Positions 32,130-43,675 are shown, counted from the stretch's first letter. The stretch: DNA of 64,000 nucleotides from Silene latifolia (GCF_048544455.1 NC_133538.1:255922491-255986490); one strand, 5' to 3'. The notes: a model not told the origin generated them from the letters alone. Translations and numbers: made by a program.

Positions 32130-35100
32130 ACTTCTTTTTTTTGGTGAAGGGTAAGTATATATTTATAAAAAAATAGGAACCTCCAAGTTTGTATACAGAT
32201 CAACATATATCAGCCTAATGAACTAAACAATTCGTCAAAAAAAGAATTAGAGTATACTATCTATCCATGCTTTATCATATTGCTTGAGAGCTTTCTTGTT
32301 TCGATGCAACCATCTCTCCTTAACTTCATTCCAAACTCTGAACACTAGAATAGAAGGCATCAGCACCTGCTGCTCCAGCCATGCCTTGTTGCGACTCTGC
32401 CAAATAGCATAGATCAGTCCTACAAAGCAAGCTCCAGTCACCACACGCATTAAATCACTCTTGCTTCTGCCAGCTGAGAACCATTTCACCATGTTTGTTG
32501 GAGGGAAGTTGACATGTATTTCTGCTGCATCAGTTTCATAAACCTTTTGCTATACTCACAGCTACTGGAAAGATGCTCATGAGATTCTGGAGCCATAGCA
32601 CAAAGGTAACAGGAAGTGTTAAGTACCATCCCATCTTGTGAAGTCTATCAAGAGTCAGAAGCCGTCTGTGTTGGCTAGCCTAGAAAATGAAGGAAGTCCT
32701 TGGTATGTTCAGAGCATTCCAACAAATGTGTCTCCATTCTACTTTTGCAGTCTTGTGTCTCAACCAGTTGTACCCATCAGCAACTTGATAATCTCTACTA
32801 GTGCCCTGCCACTGACTGTTAACATAGGCAGCTTTGTAAACATCCTTAACTTGCACAATTTTTTCTCCAAGACCAGCTACAATCAGATGGATAAGTGTAA
32901 TCAGCCCAATCCCCTCCTTTCATATAAACGTGATTGACCCTTTTTTCCATAGATGATCCTTTTTTGTTGCCAACCAAGAAGTATACCTACCTATCAGGGC
33001 CTTATTCCATAACTTAGCATTCTTCAAACCCAACCCACCTTCTTCCTTTGGAGTACAACAGCTTTCCCATTTAACATTTGGAGCTCTTAAGTAGGAGTCC
33101 TTACCTTCCCATAAGAAATTTCTACATATGGAGTCCACCTTCTTCATTATGCCAGCGGGAATCAAGAATATAGAAGCCCAGTAGGAGTGTAGAGTAGCCA
33201 GCACTGATTGTACCAATATTAGTATACCAGAGTAGGAAAGCTGTCTAGCTCCTAATGTTCCGATCCGAGCTACAATTCGTTCAATTAATTTCTGCCCTTC
33301 AAACTTAGTGATTTTCTTTGAGGAGATTGGAACCCCAAGATATTTAAAGGGAAGAGAGACAATTTTAAACCCAGAAATCTTAAGAATATTCTCAATAACC
33401 TCCTGTCTGAATCCATTAAAATAAATATTTGACTTGTCCCTATTCAGAGTCAAACTAGAAGTAGCAGAGAACGTAGCAAAACCTCTCAGAATCCACATAA
33501 TAGAAGAAGCATTACCTTTACAGAATAAAAGGAGATCATCTGTAAAGAGTAAATGGTTAAGCTTGATATGGCCACACATGGGATGAAATCTAAACCCCTC
33601 CTGTTGAGAAACAATGACTAACACGCTTGATAAATACTCCATACACAAGGCAAAGAGCAAAGGAGAGAGAGGGTCACCTTGCCTCAACCCTCTCTTGCCT
33701 TGAAAGAAACCAAAAGTGTTGCCGTTAACATGAAGAGAATAAGAAGGAGAATTCACACAGGTCATTATAAGCTTAATGAAGTTGGGAGGGAATTTTGAAG
33801 CCTGAAGCACTTGATGGAGAAATTTCCATTCAGCAGAATCATACGCCTTTCTAAGATCAATCTTAATCAGGCATCTAGGAGAAACCCCCCTCCTATTATA
33901 CATTCTCATAATGTCTTGACAGATCAACACATTATCCACAATGTTTCTACCCTTCACAAAACCCCCTTGACTACTATTGATGATATTAGGTAGAATAGCA
34001 CCCAGTCTGTTGCATAAGATTTTTGTGATACACTTGTAAAGGACATTGCAACAACCAATGGGTCTATATTCTATCACACTCACATGATGTTTGACCTTAG
34101 GAATAAGAGTTAGTGTAGTAGTGTTTATATGCTTTAGAAGCTCACCAATAGAGAAAAAATCCATAACAACTCCAGTAATATCTTTCCCAATAATCTCTCA
34201 AGAGTCCCTATAGAACTGGCTAGAAAATCCATCTGGACCAGGTGACTTATTAGTAGGAATGCTAAAAATGCAGTTTTTAACCTCCTCAGGGCATACAGGC
34301 TTCAACAGTAAAGTCCTATTCTGGTCAGAAATCAAAGGACCAATTCTAACAGAAGGAAAATGGACATCAAGGGTAGTGGTACTAGTCCCCATCAGCTCTT
34401 GATAATAATCCAAAAAAGCTTTTTCAATAAGATGAGGCTCAGAACACACCCTGCCATCTTTGTCCTGGATCTGAAGAATCTTGTTTTGCATTTGCCTAGC
34501 TCTTATCTGGTTATGGAAATATCTAGTATTCTCATCCCCTTCACAAAGCCAACCCATTTTAGCTTTTTGACTAAGAAAACTATGATGAGCTTTAGCAAGA
34601 GCTCTGTATTCCTCAGCAGCAGATGCTTCATCATTCATCACAGTCTGATTACTAGTGTCACTACGCAGTTGGTGTTGTAAATCATAAAGTCTAATCTTGG
34701 CTACCTCCACTGCCTTCTCTACATCAGAATATCTACTTCTGTTAAGCTGTCTGAGAGGCTGCTTCAAAGATTTCTGTTTGGTGACCACTTGGAACATCCA
34801 GGTACCAGAGACTTTCCTCTGCCAATGATGCTTAATAATATCAGGAAAATGAGGATCCTCACCCCACATATTGAAGTACCTGAAATGAGGTATCTGCTGT
34901 CTCTGATGCCTCATATAGCATACACAAGGATTATGATCAAATAGTCCTTTAGGCAAGAACAGATTCATCCACTCCCCATTAACCATAAACCAATCCAATC
35001 TAGAGAATACTCTGGAAGAGGGAACTTGTTTGTTATTCCAAGTAAAATAACCACCTTGAGCTTTAATGTCAATCAATTCACAATAATCAATGCATTCTCT

Positions 35101-35238
35101 AAAATCTACAATATCACTCCAATGAACAGGTTTCCCTATTCTTTCATTCAACCCCAGTAGATTGTTGAAATCACCAGACACAGCCCAAGGACCATTACAC
35201 AATTTTTTTACTTCGAAATGGTGTTTAATGCCCAAGTT
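32130..35238 (-). mobile_element. 5'-truncated L1-type LINE (ORF2 remnant)
   Basis: The minus strand codes from 35235 for the end of an endonuclease domain (WAVSGDFNNLL, DRLDWF-type RLDWFMVNGEW), a long linker with WLCEGDENTRYFHNQIRARQ and NKSPGPDGFSSQFY, then the reverse transcriptase (34164-32920): LIPKVKHH, EYRPIGCCNVLYK, SQGGFVKGRNIVDNVL, KIDLRKAYDS, GLRQGDPLSPLLFALCMEYL and the catalytic FTDD (FADD in most L1). A TGA at 34198-34200, probably from TGG, separates the first two frames, and further shifts follow 32920. The distal end (32492-32246) has an IWQSRN motif seen behind the RT in plant LINEs. The missing 5' end is typical of L1 insertion. Confidence 0.88.
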
Positions 35239-35449
35239 TATATCATTGTGCGACGAGTCAAATATTTGTTGCCCATATTATATCGTTTTATCGCCCAAAA
35301 CACTTTTTCTTGTAGTGTGTGTAAATTTGTAATCCTTTAAATTAATGGAAATATGCAAGATTTTCTGAGAAACATATTGTAATTATCTGGCATATACCAA
35401 ATGATGCTTTATTTCTTGGCGGTAAAATCAAACACAATGACATATAAAA

Positions 35450-35690
35450 TAAAACGGTTATACCAAAATCGTTGTCCAGGACGTATACAGTTATAACGGT
35501 TCAAGCCGTTGTTATGTATATAAAAATGATGCTTTATTTCTTAGCGGGAAAATCAAACAAAATGAAAATATTACAGACAATGGTTATTTCTAACCCGTTG
35601 TAGATAGTACTAAGCAATTATGGTTTCAAACAAAACCGTTGTCTGTTTGGAAACAAAATACAACGGTTTTTATTATACCGTGTTTATTAC
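35450..35690. repeat. AACGGTT array upstream of the TnpA/C48 gene
   Basis: About eight motifs (AACGGTTATACC, ATAACGGTTCAAGCCGTTG, AACCCGTTG, CAACGGTTTTTATTATACCG) in 240 bp, ending about 270 bp before the ATG at 35962. Confidence 0.75.
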
Positions 35691-35961
35691 TTTCCAATTA
35701 ACAAGGTCTTGTAAGTGTTGTATTATTCACATATATACTCTGAGCTTCCCCTCCCCCACATAATATCCTCAAACATTGAGCTTCCCCTCAACCACCAGCC
35801 TACCCCATCGCCGTTGCAGTCATCGTCATCATCGCCATTGCTGCAGCCAGATCAATCTGGATTTTCCTCTTTAAATAAGTAATAAACCCTCCTCTCTAGA
35901 GATTTGTTTGTTATTATAAGTATGCATTGTTATTATTTGTTTATTAATTTCTGCTTTAGAT

Positions 35962-38242
35962 ATGGTCGAAAAGCGCAAAAGAAACGATGGAAATGCATCA
36001 GGCGACGACTCAGGTAATGAGAATAATTTGCAACACACTACGGGTAAAATGTGCCACAGGGTTTCCTCAGAAGCAGTAAATTCAAAGATACCTAATCCTT
36101 TACAATGGGATAAAGATACGAGGCTGCCATATGGTGAGTATGCCGGGTATTTTGCGAGTTAGATTGGTTGTTGTGTAAGACAGTATGTGCCTCTCGGTAT
36201 GCCGTGTATAAGTGAACTGAGTAAAATACGGAACACCATGCTAATAAACAGAATAAAGGTATGTATATACAATAATAAATGTTTTAGCTGAAATTAAGTT
36301 ACTATTTGATATGTGTATTAACCAAAAGACTTGTACCAACTATGCTCATCATATATGCTGTTAGCTTACGTTGTCCCCGAAAAGTATGATAAGTACCTAA
36401 AAAAAGTATGAGAAGTATCTGTATGTCAGTCAAGACCATTGGGATAGCTATATCGCTTATAGGCAGTTTGACAAGTTTAAGATAACTAAATAATAATAAG
36501 TAAAGAAGTATACTTAGTTTAATGTTTGGTCATGCTTACGTTTCTTGATACAATTTATTTGATGAAGGCTATGAGTGAGAGGAAAAAGGCGAACATTTCA
36601 AAGAAAAAGACCGTCTTTTACGGCTCCCGAGGTGGTTATAGATTTATTAAAAAGAAACTTGTAAGTACATAATTATTATAGTATTAGACTATTAGGTGAT
36701 GAATGTTATATATGTTCATAGTAATCATACATATTTTGAGAGGATATCAATGTGATGAATGAATTGTAGGCAAACCTTGAAAAATTCAGTCGTCACAATG
36801 CTTGGGTGGAAGGTCACAATCCTAAAAATGAAAAGACGAAAACTGAATATGATAAGGACATCAAAGAGAAAATTGTAAGTTTGAATAAATATGTCACTTC
36901 TACCACTGGTGGTCAGAGTTATATAACTGTGAGTTGCGTAATGGTTTTATGTGTATGTAGAGGAACTGTGAGAAGGAGGTACAGGAAGGAAAATGGAAGT
37001 CTGAAGGACGTGATGACATTCTTGCTAGGGCAATCGGCAAAGCAAAGCATCCAGGTCGTGTGAGATGGGTATCGACGCATGTTGGTATCACTAAGTATTT
37101 TGGGAAAACTACTCGAAGTGGTGATGATTTCAAGAAGGTAATCTATAAATACTGTATTTGAACCAACGTAATTTATAACTATATAGATGCTGTTCACATT
37201 TTGATTTGGATGAAGTAAGTTTATTAATAAAACTATTTATTCATTTCCATTTACGAATAATGATGTTTGTTTAAATTATCAATTACAACAACATTCTTCG
37301 TTCCATGTGGCGTAATAGGTACCTCAATAATCAGTTCGCTAAGTGGAAGGTCCCAATTCACGCCTACAGATTCTTGAGTCCTAAGGCGTTCTCTGTGCAC
37401 ATAATTTCATACGAAGAACAAATCAATAGTATCGCTCGTCGGTTGAAGTCGACCAAAAAACTATGGCTTGCCCCCTACCATGAGAGTATGTATGTATAGT
37501 ACGTGATAATTGTAATGAATCATGGTTCTATAAATTTATTACTAACATGCTTAAATGCGTGTAAATGAACTAACAGTTCAATGTACCAAATTGAATAGGA
37601 AGCATTGGGTGCTACTGGCAATCCAAGTAGAAACAAAAACAGTGTGCTGAATTGACTCTCGCGAAAGCAAACCCTCTGCCAGTTGTGTAAGGATGATAAC
37701 TGAGTAAGGTTACAACATTCAATAATGTCATTTGTTATTATATGACTTGAGCCATATATATGCAAATAATAATGGCATGTGTGTATATTTATGAATTAGT
37801 GTTTTTGAAGCAAAAAAAAGATTATGTCCACTTGGGAAATATGAAAGCAACGTTGTTCCCAATTTTATCACGCCATTAGTAAGTGTATTCTTAATAATTA
37901 CTCGTATAATTTAATTTATGTTTTTGCGAAAGGTTGATTATCTAATTCAGCTGATTTGTGTGTGATTTATATAATAGTCTCCTAAAGCACCAGACGACAA
38001 AAAATGCGCCTTTTACGTTTGTCAGTCCATGTGGGAAGTTATCAACAGAAAACTTTCTACCATTCCGATACGGGTTAGTGTGATTTAAAATCTATTTCAC
38101 AAGTAAATTGAGTTCAATTCTGTATACTTCCATGTATTATATCTATTTTGATTATGTATATTTTGAAATGTAGTTTCCACTAATACTCAACAAAGCCCCA
38201 GAATATTCGCCAGAGGACATCAACCAGATGAGAAATATATGA
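35962..38242 (+). pseudogene. TnpA-type transposase (Transposase_24) fused to a C48 (Ulp1-like) protease domain, decayed
   Basis: Multi-exon gene. Exon 1 (35962-36258) begins MVEKRKRNDGNASGDDSG and holds RLPYGEYAGYFAS, TAG, IGCCVRQYVPLG, matching the GxxxxFASYIGxxVRxxVP block of Ptta/En/Spm transposases with Tyr changed to a stop (36160-36162). Later exons give YVVPEKYDKYLKK (36365 on), KKTVFYGSRGGYRF (about 36570-36660), FSRHNAWVEGHNP (36771-36877) and GRDDILARAIGKAKHPGRVRW plus THVGITKYFG (36961-37137), the diagnostic ALGxxEHxGRVRGxGxxVTxxxYFG block. The C-terminal part is C48-like: KKLWLAPYHE, KHWVLLAI with catalytic His, TGA, IDSRE with Asp, and PDDKKCAFYVCQSM with the Cys. It ends NQMRNI at TGA 38240-38242. 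At least two stops and a shift near 36410 make it a pseudogene. Intron edges are GT...AG where checked. Confidence 0.8.
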
Positions 38243-38457
38243 GACAGTTAATGTTGTTTCATTAGCGGTGTCTCAATAGTTTTCTCATGCTTTTTGTACG
38301 AGTATGTATATATAGAGCCTTTGTGTATTGGCTTCTTTTGTTTTTCTGAGGAAGTTGTGTTTTGGCTTTTGATCATCCTGTTTGTACTGTTTTGAAACTG
38401 GGTTTAATTGATCGCGGGGTGTAATATTTTGATGCAGGATTGAATTTTTGCAGTGCA

Positions 38458-38525
38458 CAGCTGCTGGAATGCTATTTTCAGCAGCAGGTACAAACGCTGC
38501 TGAAAAAATAGCATTTCAGCAGCTG
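38458..38525. ncRNA. Long near-perfect hairpin downstream of TnpA/C48
   Basis: The arms 38458-38485 (starting CAGCTGCTGG) and 38496-38525 (ending CAGCAGCTG) pair over about 28 bases with one mismatch and a two-base bulge; the loop is ten bases. It lies about 215 bp after the TnpA stop in the same direction. It could be a miRNA-like or siRNA-producing foldback, or a 3'-end structure. Calling it an RNA gene is inference. Confidence 0.4.
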
Positions 38526-38565
38526 CTAGAAAAGCTAAAATTATTTAAAAAAAAAAAAAAATTAA

Positions 38566-39090
38566 AAACGATAACGGTTAAAAATAACCCGTTGCAAACA
38601 ATTATTTGACAACGATTTTATTTAGATAAATAACCGTTGACATATTTTTCCTCCCATTCAAACCGTCAAAAATATATGATAACGAACGATAACCGTTGTC
38701 GAATTCAAAATTTTTATAACGGTTTATTTAAGCAGAACCGTTGTCAAAAGATGAATATAACAACGGTTTTGCTCGCAATAAAGCCGTTGTTAAATTTTGA
38801 CATTCAATTAAATAAGATAACGAAATGAACCGTTATCATATATAATATTTAACAACGGGTTTGGAACGATAAGACGTTGTCAATAGTAAACTACGACAAC
38901 GGATTTGAAACCGTTCTTAAAATTTAGTAACGGTTTCTTGAAATATTTTATAACGGTTCTTGATGTTATATAACGGTCGCGTGTTATTTGTACAACTGTG
39001 GTATATATTTAACAACCGTCATTGCAATAACGGTCCCATGTTTTTATTTAAAAACGGTAATTGCATTATTTGACCGTTATTGAAGGTCTT
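38566..39090. repeat. Right subterminal AACGGTT array
   Basis: More than twenty copies of AACGGTT/AACCGTT/AACGGGT variants in both orientations, ending 13 bp before the CACTA terminus. Denser than the left array. Confidence 0.88.
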
Positions 39091-39106
39091 ATTTGGCGTA
39101 GTGCTT

Positions 39107-39323
39107 AGATGAAAACCACATATCATATTTTCTTATTTATTTAAGTCAGCATTATTTTTCTATTGGTTGCTTTATTCTTGTGGGCTCACTTAAGCTAGTA
39201 GCTTCATAAAGCTACTAGCCCAAACTAAGCTAGTCTAAATGGAAGCCTCCAATGGTTGGGCTACTAGCTTGCAATTTTCTGAAATTGCAAGCAAGTCCTC
39301 ATTTCAAACCATTGGACTTGTTC
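39107..39323. mobile_element. Right half of the MITE split by the 14.5-kb CACTA
   Basis: Includes an inner foldback around GCTAGTAGCTTCATAAAGCT and ends AACCATTGGACTTGTTC, the inverted partner of the start at 24485. TA follows. Confidence 0.7.
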
Positions 39324-40885
39324 TAGCCTTATACATAGTGTCAAGAATGGAAATCGAGATAATTAGATTCAAGTTGAACTTAAATTGGTTCATTGTAGTT
39401 ATAATATGTCGAGTCTTCTCTTCTAAGACGGTTATACACTTATACATTAATATCATTTGAGATCGTTCCAAAACTGCTCATTAACCTCAAACTCAAAGAC
39501 TAATGATTTTCTCGTGGTTAATATCGTGAAATTATTACTATATATTTTTCCTTTTTTCGATGAGCCAAAGTGAACTTGAAATATTTTTTGTCTCCAAGTT
39601 AATGAAGAAGATGAATAGATGAAGAAGAGATGATAACTGTGAAATATTTTTCTTATCAATGTAAAGTTGTTCAAATTTCGTTTTTGTCCTTAGAAGTTCG
39701 GCGTAAAATTGAAAATTAAATTATCATTATTTAATTTTTTTTCTTTAATTAGGGTGGTATCATGATTCAGTACCACCAGGTACCCTATCGCCATCTAAGA
39801 AAAAATTATAAGTGATTACGATGGAAAAAATAGAAGTAGATGAACACAGTGAATAATTGATGAAGAAACGTATATTTTTTTTTTTTTTATGTGGGAGATG
39901 AAGAAATGTATTGTGTTGTAGATAATTTGATTTAGTTAAGAGTTTGATTTTAGTTGAATACCTATTAGATAAGGTAAAATTACTTATCTATCCTCCAACA
40001 TTTGGCACAAAAACAAAAACTAACACTTTATTTTATTTTTTATTTTTAATTAAGGTGGCGTAGATTCAGCGTCCCCGGTGGTGCCCTGTCGCCATCCTAA
40101 ATTTAATTACACATTCACACCAAACTATACATTATACAACTACAAATTATACATTATGCAGTATTATACAATAAAAAATGACAAATTAGAAAAAATTAAT
40201 ACAAACTTCAAAAAGTCATCCTTTTGACTTCTACCCTGGATAAATAAAGATTTTTTTTTTCGGGTAACAACACCAGTTTATTCAAAAGATTCTTTTTTCA
40301 GGCAAAACACCAATTTATTAAAAAAAATGATTTATATTTTTGGATAAAATTTTATATGAGATAAGTTAAAATCGAAAAACGAGTATTATTTGTAATTTTT
40401 GTAGTTTTAAGAAAAAAAATCAGTCTGATGAGAGTAACGTAACCAATATAACTAGTTTTAAAACCAAGAAATTCACGGGTCTGTTTTAAAATTTTCAAAT
40501 CAATGTAGCTAATTATAATTAAGGTATAATAATTTTTAATTTAGTTTGAATTATTAACTATAATATATGGGCTATTAAATGTTGTGCCCGCTAGCATGAT
40601 CCAAACTTGGCCAATGAATAATATATCAGAGACTCCATATTAAGAGTGTTTTTTTTTTTTTTGCTAATTATGAATGACGGACATGAATGGAGCTGTATGT
40701 GACATAGGAAATTTATTGTTTTTTTGTAGGCGGTTTATTGAGAAATAATTGAGCGGTATTTTAGGGTAGAAATCTCGCTTATTATTTTAGGGCAAATTAT
40801 TATATGGATATGGAAATGGAAAAGAAATTTGGGTTGCCATATTCCTAAATTTACTAATTTTTAATATGAAAATGAAAATCTCACT
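39324..40885. other. AT-rich intergenic DNA with a short recurring motif
   Basis: No gene seen. Two copies of a 43-bp motif of the form GGTGG...GATTCAG..CC...TCGCCATC are at 39753-39795 and 40054-40096, both just after a TTAATTA run; a third, inverted, is at 24166-24204. Confidence 0.5.
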
Positions 40886-40888
40886 TAT

Positions 40889-42138
40889 GGTGCTGTTTGC
40901 TTGTTTGTGTAAAATAACTTTTGTTTTCTAAAAGGAGTTTATTTATAAGTTATTTTTTGGAAAGATTTTGGCTGTTTGGCCATACTTTTGTAAAAACTCC
41001 TTCTTATAAAAATTATGCCTAGTTTATGTGAAATAGCTTTTACTTTCTAGAATGAGTTTTTTCATAAACTACTTATTGAAAAAGTTGCGGTTGTTTGGCC
41101 TAACTTTTGTAAAAGTAGTTTCTTAACAAATTGATGTGTTTGGCCAACTATTGCTTTTTTTTTTTTAAGTGTGTGTTTGGCTTAATTTGTAAAAGTGTTT
41201 TTGGACTCAAAAACACTTTTTGGCCAAACACATCATTATCTAAAAGTTAAAACAAAAATTCTCAGAAACTAAAAATCCATATTTTTGCCCATAGAAATAG
41301 AAGCAGCTATTTGTTGTTTCTGCTTTTGAAAAACACTTTTCGAAAATTAAGCTTGAAAAACAAAAACTCATTTTTGAGAATCGAGGCCAAACATGCTCTA
41401 AGTTTCCATAATCCTAAGAGTTTTTGGGAGAAGTAAAAGCAGAAGCATCAATTCGGTGCTTCTGTTTCTCGTAGCTTTTTATTAACTTCTAACTTTTCAA
41501 AAGTAGTATTTTATCTCCCTAAATTATAGTGTTTGGCCCAACTTCTAGTTTTACAATTAGAAAAGCACTTAGAAAGCTTGGCCAAACACCCCCTATATAT
41601 GTTCGGCCTGACTACTTCTATCCAGCTTTTTTTTTGCTTTATTTATTAATCATGTTTATTGATAGTTAATTATTTATTCCCTCCGTCTCATTCATTTGTT
41701 TACCTTTTATATTCTTTGTCAGATATTTTAATTGGCGATAAATAAATCATTGGGACGGAGGGAGTATATAAGATCGTAGAAGTAAGATTGAAGCAGTAAA
41801 AAATAGTTGGAGTAGACGATTAATTACATGTTTCTTTAATGGGTACATGTGAGAGAAGCAAAGAATTGAGAGAAGAGAGAAAATGAAGCACACCATAATA
41901 CAGCATATGAGATAATGGTTTCTTGGAGGCAAAAAAAATGCGCAAAATAATTGGGTGTTTACCGCTTTTGTGAAAAGTAGAATGAGGAATAGAAAAAAAA
42001 TCTACTTCTACTTTTTTGGGTCAATAATCAGTTTTTAAGTTTTAAAAGTAGTTTTTCAGATGCCTAATTTATAGTGTTTGGCCTAACTATTACTTTTGAA
42101 GTTAGAAAAGCACTTTTAAAGTTTGGCCAAAGAGCACC
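40889..42138. mobile_element. MITE array unit A, with further MITEs nested in it
   Basis: Starts GGTGCTGTTTG, ends GGCCAAAGAGCACC, flanked by TAT (40886-40888 and 42139-42141). Compared with unit B it contains an extra block at about 41012-41590 that itself holds repeated GTTTGGCC/GGCCAAAC ends. A Stowaway copy lies at 41677-41764. Same family as the MITE at 9732-10083. Confidence 0.8.
41677..41764. mobile_element. Stowaway MITE copy 1
   Basis: TTCCCTCCGTCTCATTC at one end and TGGGACGGAGGGAGTA at the other, 88 bp. It recurs at 42351-42440 and 43260-43349 at the same place in each larger unit, so it was present before the units multiplied. Confidence 0.8.
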
Positions 42139-42141
42139 TAT

Positions 42142-42817
42142 GGTGCTGTTTGGTCTTGATTGTGTAAAATAACTTTTGTTTTCTAAAAGGAGATTATTTA
42201 TAAGTTACTTTTTGGAAAGATTTTGGTTGTTTGTCCATACTTTTGTAAAAACTCCTTCTTATAAAAATTATATGTTTGGCCTGACTACTTCTATCCAGCT
42301 TTTTTTTTTGCTTTATTTATTAATCATGTTTATTGATAGTTAATCAGTTATTCCCTCTGTCTCATTCGTTTGTTTAACTTTTATATTCTTTGTCAGATAT
42401 TTTAATTAACGGTAAATAAATCATTGGGACGGAGGGAGTATATATGATCATAAAAGTAAGATTGAAGCAGTAAAAAATAGTTGGAGTAGACGATTAATTA
42501 CATGTTACTTTAATGGGTACATGTGAGGGAAGCAAAGAATTGAGAGAAGAGAGAAAATGAAACACACCATAATACAGCCTATGAGATAATGGTTTCTTGG
42601 AGGCAAAATAAAAAATGCGCAAAATAATTGGGTGTTTACCACTTTTGTGAAAAGTATAATGAAGAATAGAAAAAATCTACTTCTACTTTTTTTTTGGCTC
42701 AATAATCAGTTTTTAACTTTATAAAAGTAGTTTTTCATATCCCTAATTTATAGTGTTCGGCCTAGCTATTAATTTTTAAGTTATAAAAGGACTTTTAAAG
42801 TTTGGCCAAAGAGCACC
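42142..42817. mobile_element. MITE array unit B
   Basis: Starts GGTGCTGTTTGG, ends GGCCAAAGAGCACC, flanked by TAT on each side (42139-42141 and 42818-42820). It is the cleanest unit at 676 bp, with a Stowaway copy at 42351-42440. Confidence 0.85.
42351..42440. mobile_element. Stowaway MITE copy 2
   Basis: TTCCCTCTGTCTCATTC ... GGGACGGAGGGAGTA within unit B. Confidence 0.8.
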
Positions 42818-42820
42818 TAT

Positions 42821-43639
42821 GATGATGTTTGGTCTTGCTTGAGTAAAATAACTTTTGTTTTCTAAAAGGAGTTTATTTATAAGTTACTTTTTTGAAAGAT
42901 TTTGATTGTTTGACCATACTTTTGTAAAAACTCCTTCTTAGAAAAATTATATGTTTGGCCTGACTACTTCTATCCAGCCTTTTTTTTCTTTATTTATTAA
43001 TCATGTTTATTGATAGTTAGAGCATGTTTGACCTTGATTCTCAAAAATCAGTTTTTGTTTTTCAAGCTTAATTTTTCAAAAATGTTTTTCAAAAGCAGAA
43101 ATAACAAATAGCTGCTTCTATTTCTATGGGCAAAAATATGGATTTTTAGCTTTTGAGAATTTTTATTTAACTTTTAGGAAATGATGTATTTGGCCAAAAA
43201 GTGTTTTTGAGTCCAAAAACACTTTTATAAACTAGGCCAAACAGATACTTAATTAGTTATTCCCTCCGTCTCATTCATTTGTTTAACTTTTATATTCTTT
43301 GTCAGATATTTTAATTAGCGGTAAATAAATCATTGGGACGGAGGGAGTATATAAGGTCATAGAAGTAAGATTGAAGCAGTAAAAAATAGTTGGAGTAGAC
43401 GATTAATTACATGTTACTTTAATGGGTACATGTGAGAGAAGCAAAGAATTGAGAGAAGAGAGAAAATGAAGCACACCATAATACAGCATATGAGATAATG
43501 GTTTATTAGAGGCAAAAAACAAAATGCGCAAAATAATTGGGTGTTTACCACTTTTGTGAAAAGTAGAATGAGGAATAGAAAAAATCTACTTCTACTTTTT
43601 TGGGTCAATAATCAGTTTTTAAATTTTTAAAAGTATTTT
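42821..43639. mobile_element. MITE array unit C, left part (split by a LINE)
   Basis: Starts GATGATGTTTGG, a mutated form of the family end, after TAT (42818-42820). It contains an extra MITE of about 230 bp near 43020-43250 (ends GAGCATGTTTGACC and GGCCAAACAGATAC) and a Stowaway copy at 43260-43349. The unit resumes at 58816 after the LINE. Confidence 0.8.
43260..43349. mobile_element. Stowaway MITE copy 3
   Basis: TTCCCTCCGTCTCATTC ... GGGACGGAGGGAGTA within unit C. Confidence 0.8.
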
Positions 43640-43675
43640 TTTTTTGTGCTTAAGAGGGGCAAAGCCCCGATATGA

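Larger units (their letters stand above)
29046..35317. mobile_element. Nested 6.3-kb CACTA element
   Basis: The right end read inward is CACTACAAGAAAAAGTG; the left end is ACTACAAAAAAAAAACATT, with the first C apparently lost. Both edges show TGT (29043-29045 and 35318-35320). Subterminal repeats around GGGCGAC, TTGTTGCCC and CGTCGCCC lie at both ends (29060-29460 and 32040-32110 plus 35240-35300). Contents: a TNP2 scrap, a B3-domain gene fragment and a truncated LINE. Subterminal repeats and termini differ from those of the host CACTA, so the families are distinct. It landed just behind the GRF gene. Confidence 0.88.
24603..39103. mobile_element. 14.5-kb CACTA element carrying XS-domain-like, GRF and TnpA/C48 genes
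   Basis: Left end CACTATGCCAAT and right end, read inward, CACTACGCCAAAT, both next to the same triplet CTT (24600-24602 and 39104-39106). Subterminal arrays of AACGGTT/AACCGTT are at both ends. Cargo: XS-like gene A (25197-25739), XS-like gene B (26085-26645, minus), XS-like gene C (27615-28196), a GRF zinc-finger gene (28580-29029) and a TnpA/C48 gene (35962-38242). Removing the nested CACTA at 29046-35317 leaves about 8.2 kb. No TNP2 (TnpD) transposase belongs to it. Damage: nonsense in gene B, frameshifts in the GRF gene, several stops in TnpA; genes A and C are open. Confidence 0.9.

Noticed and set aside
41747..43608. Three similar minus-strand ORFs of about 61-65 codons
   Set aside because: They are repeated because the MITE units are repeated; no start context and no known domain.
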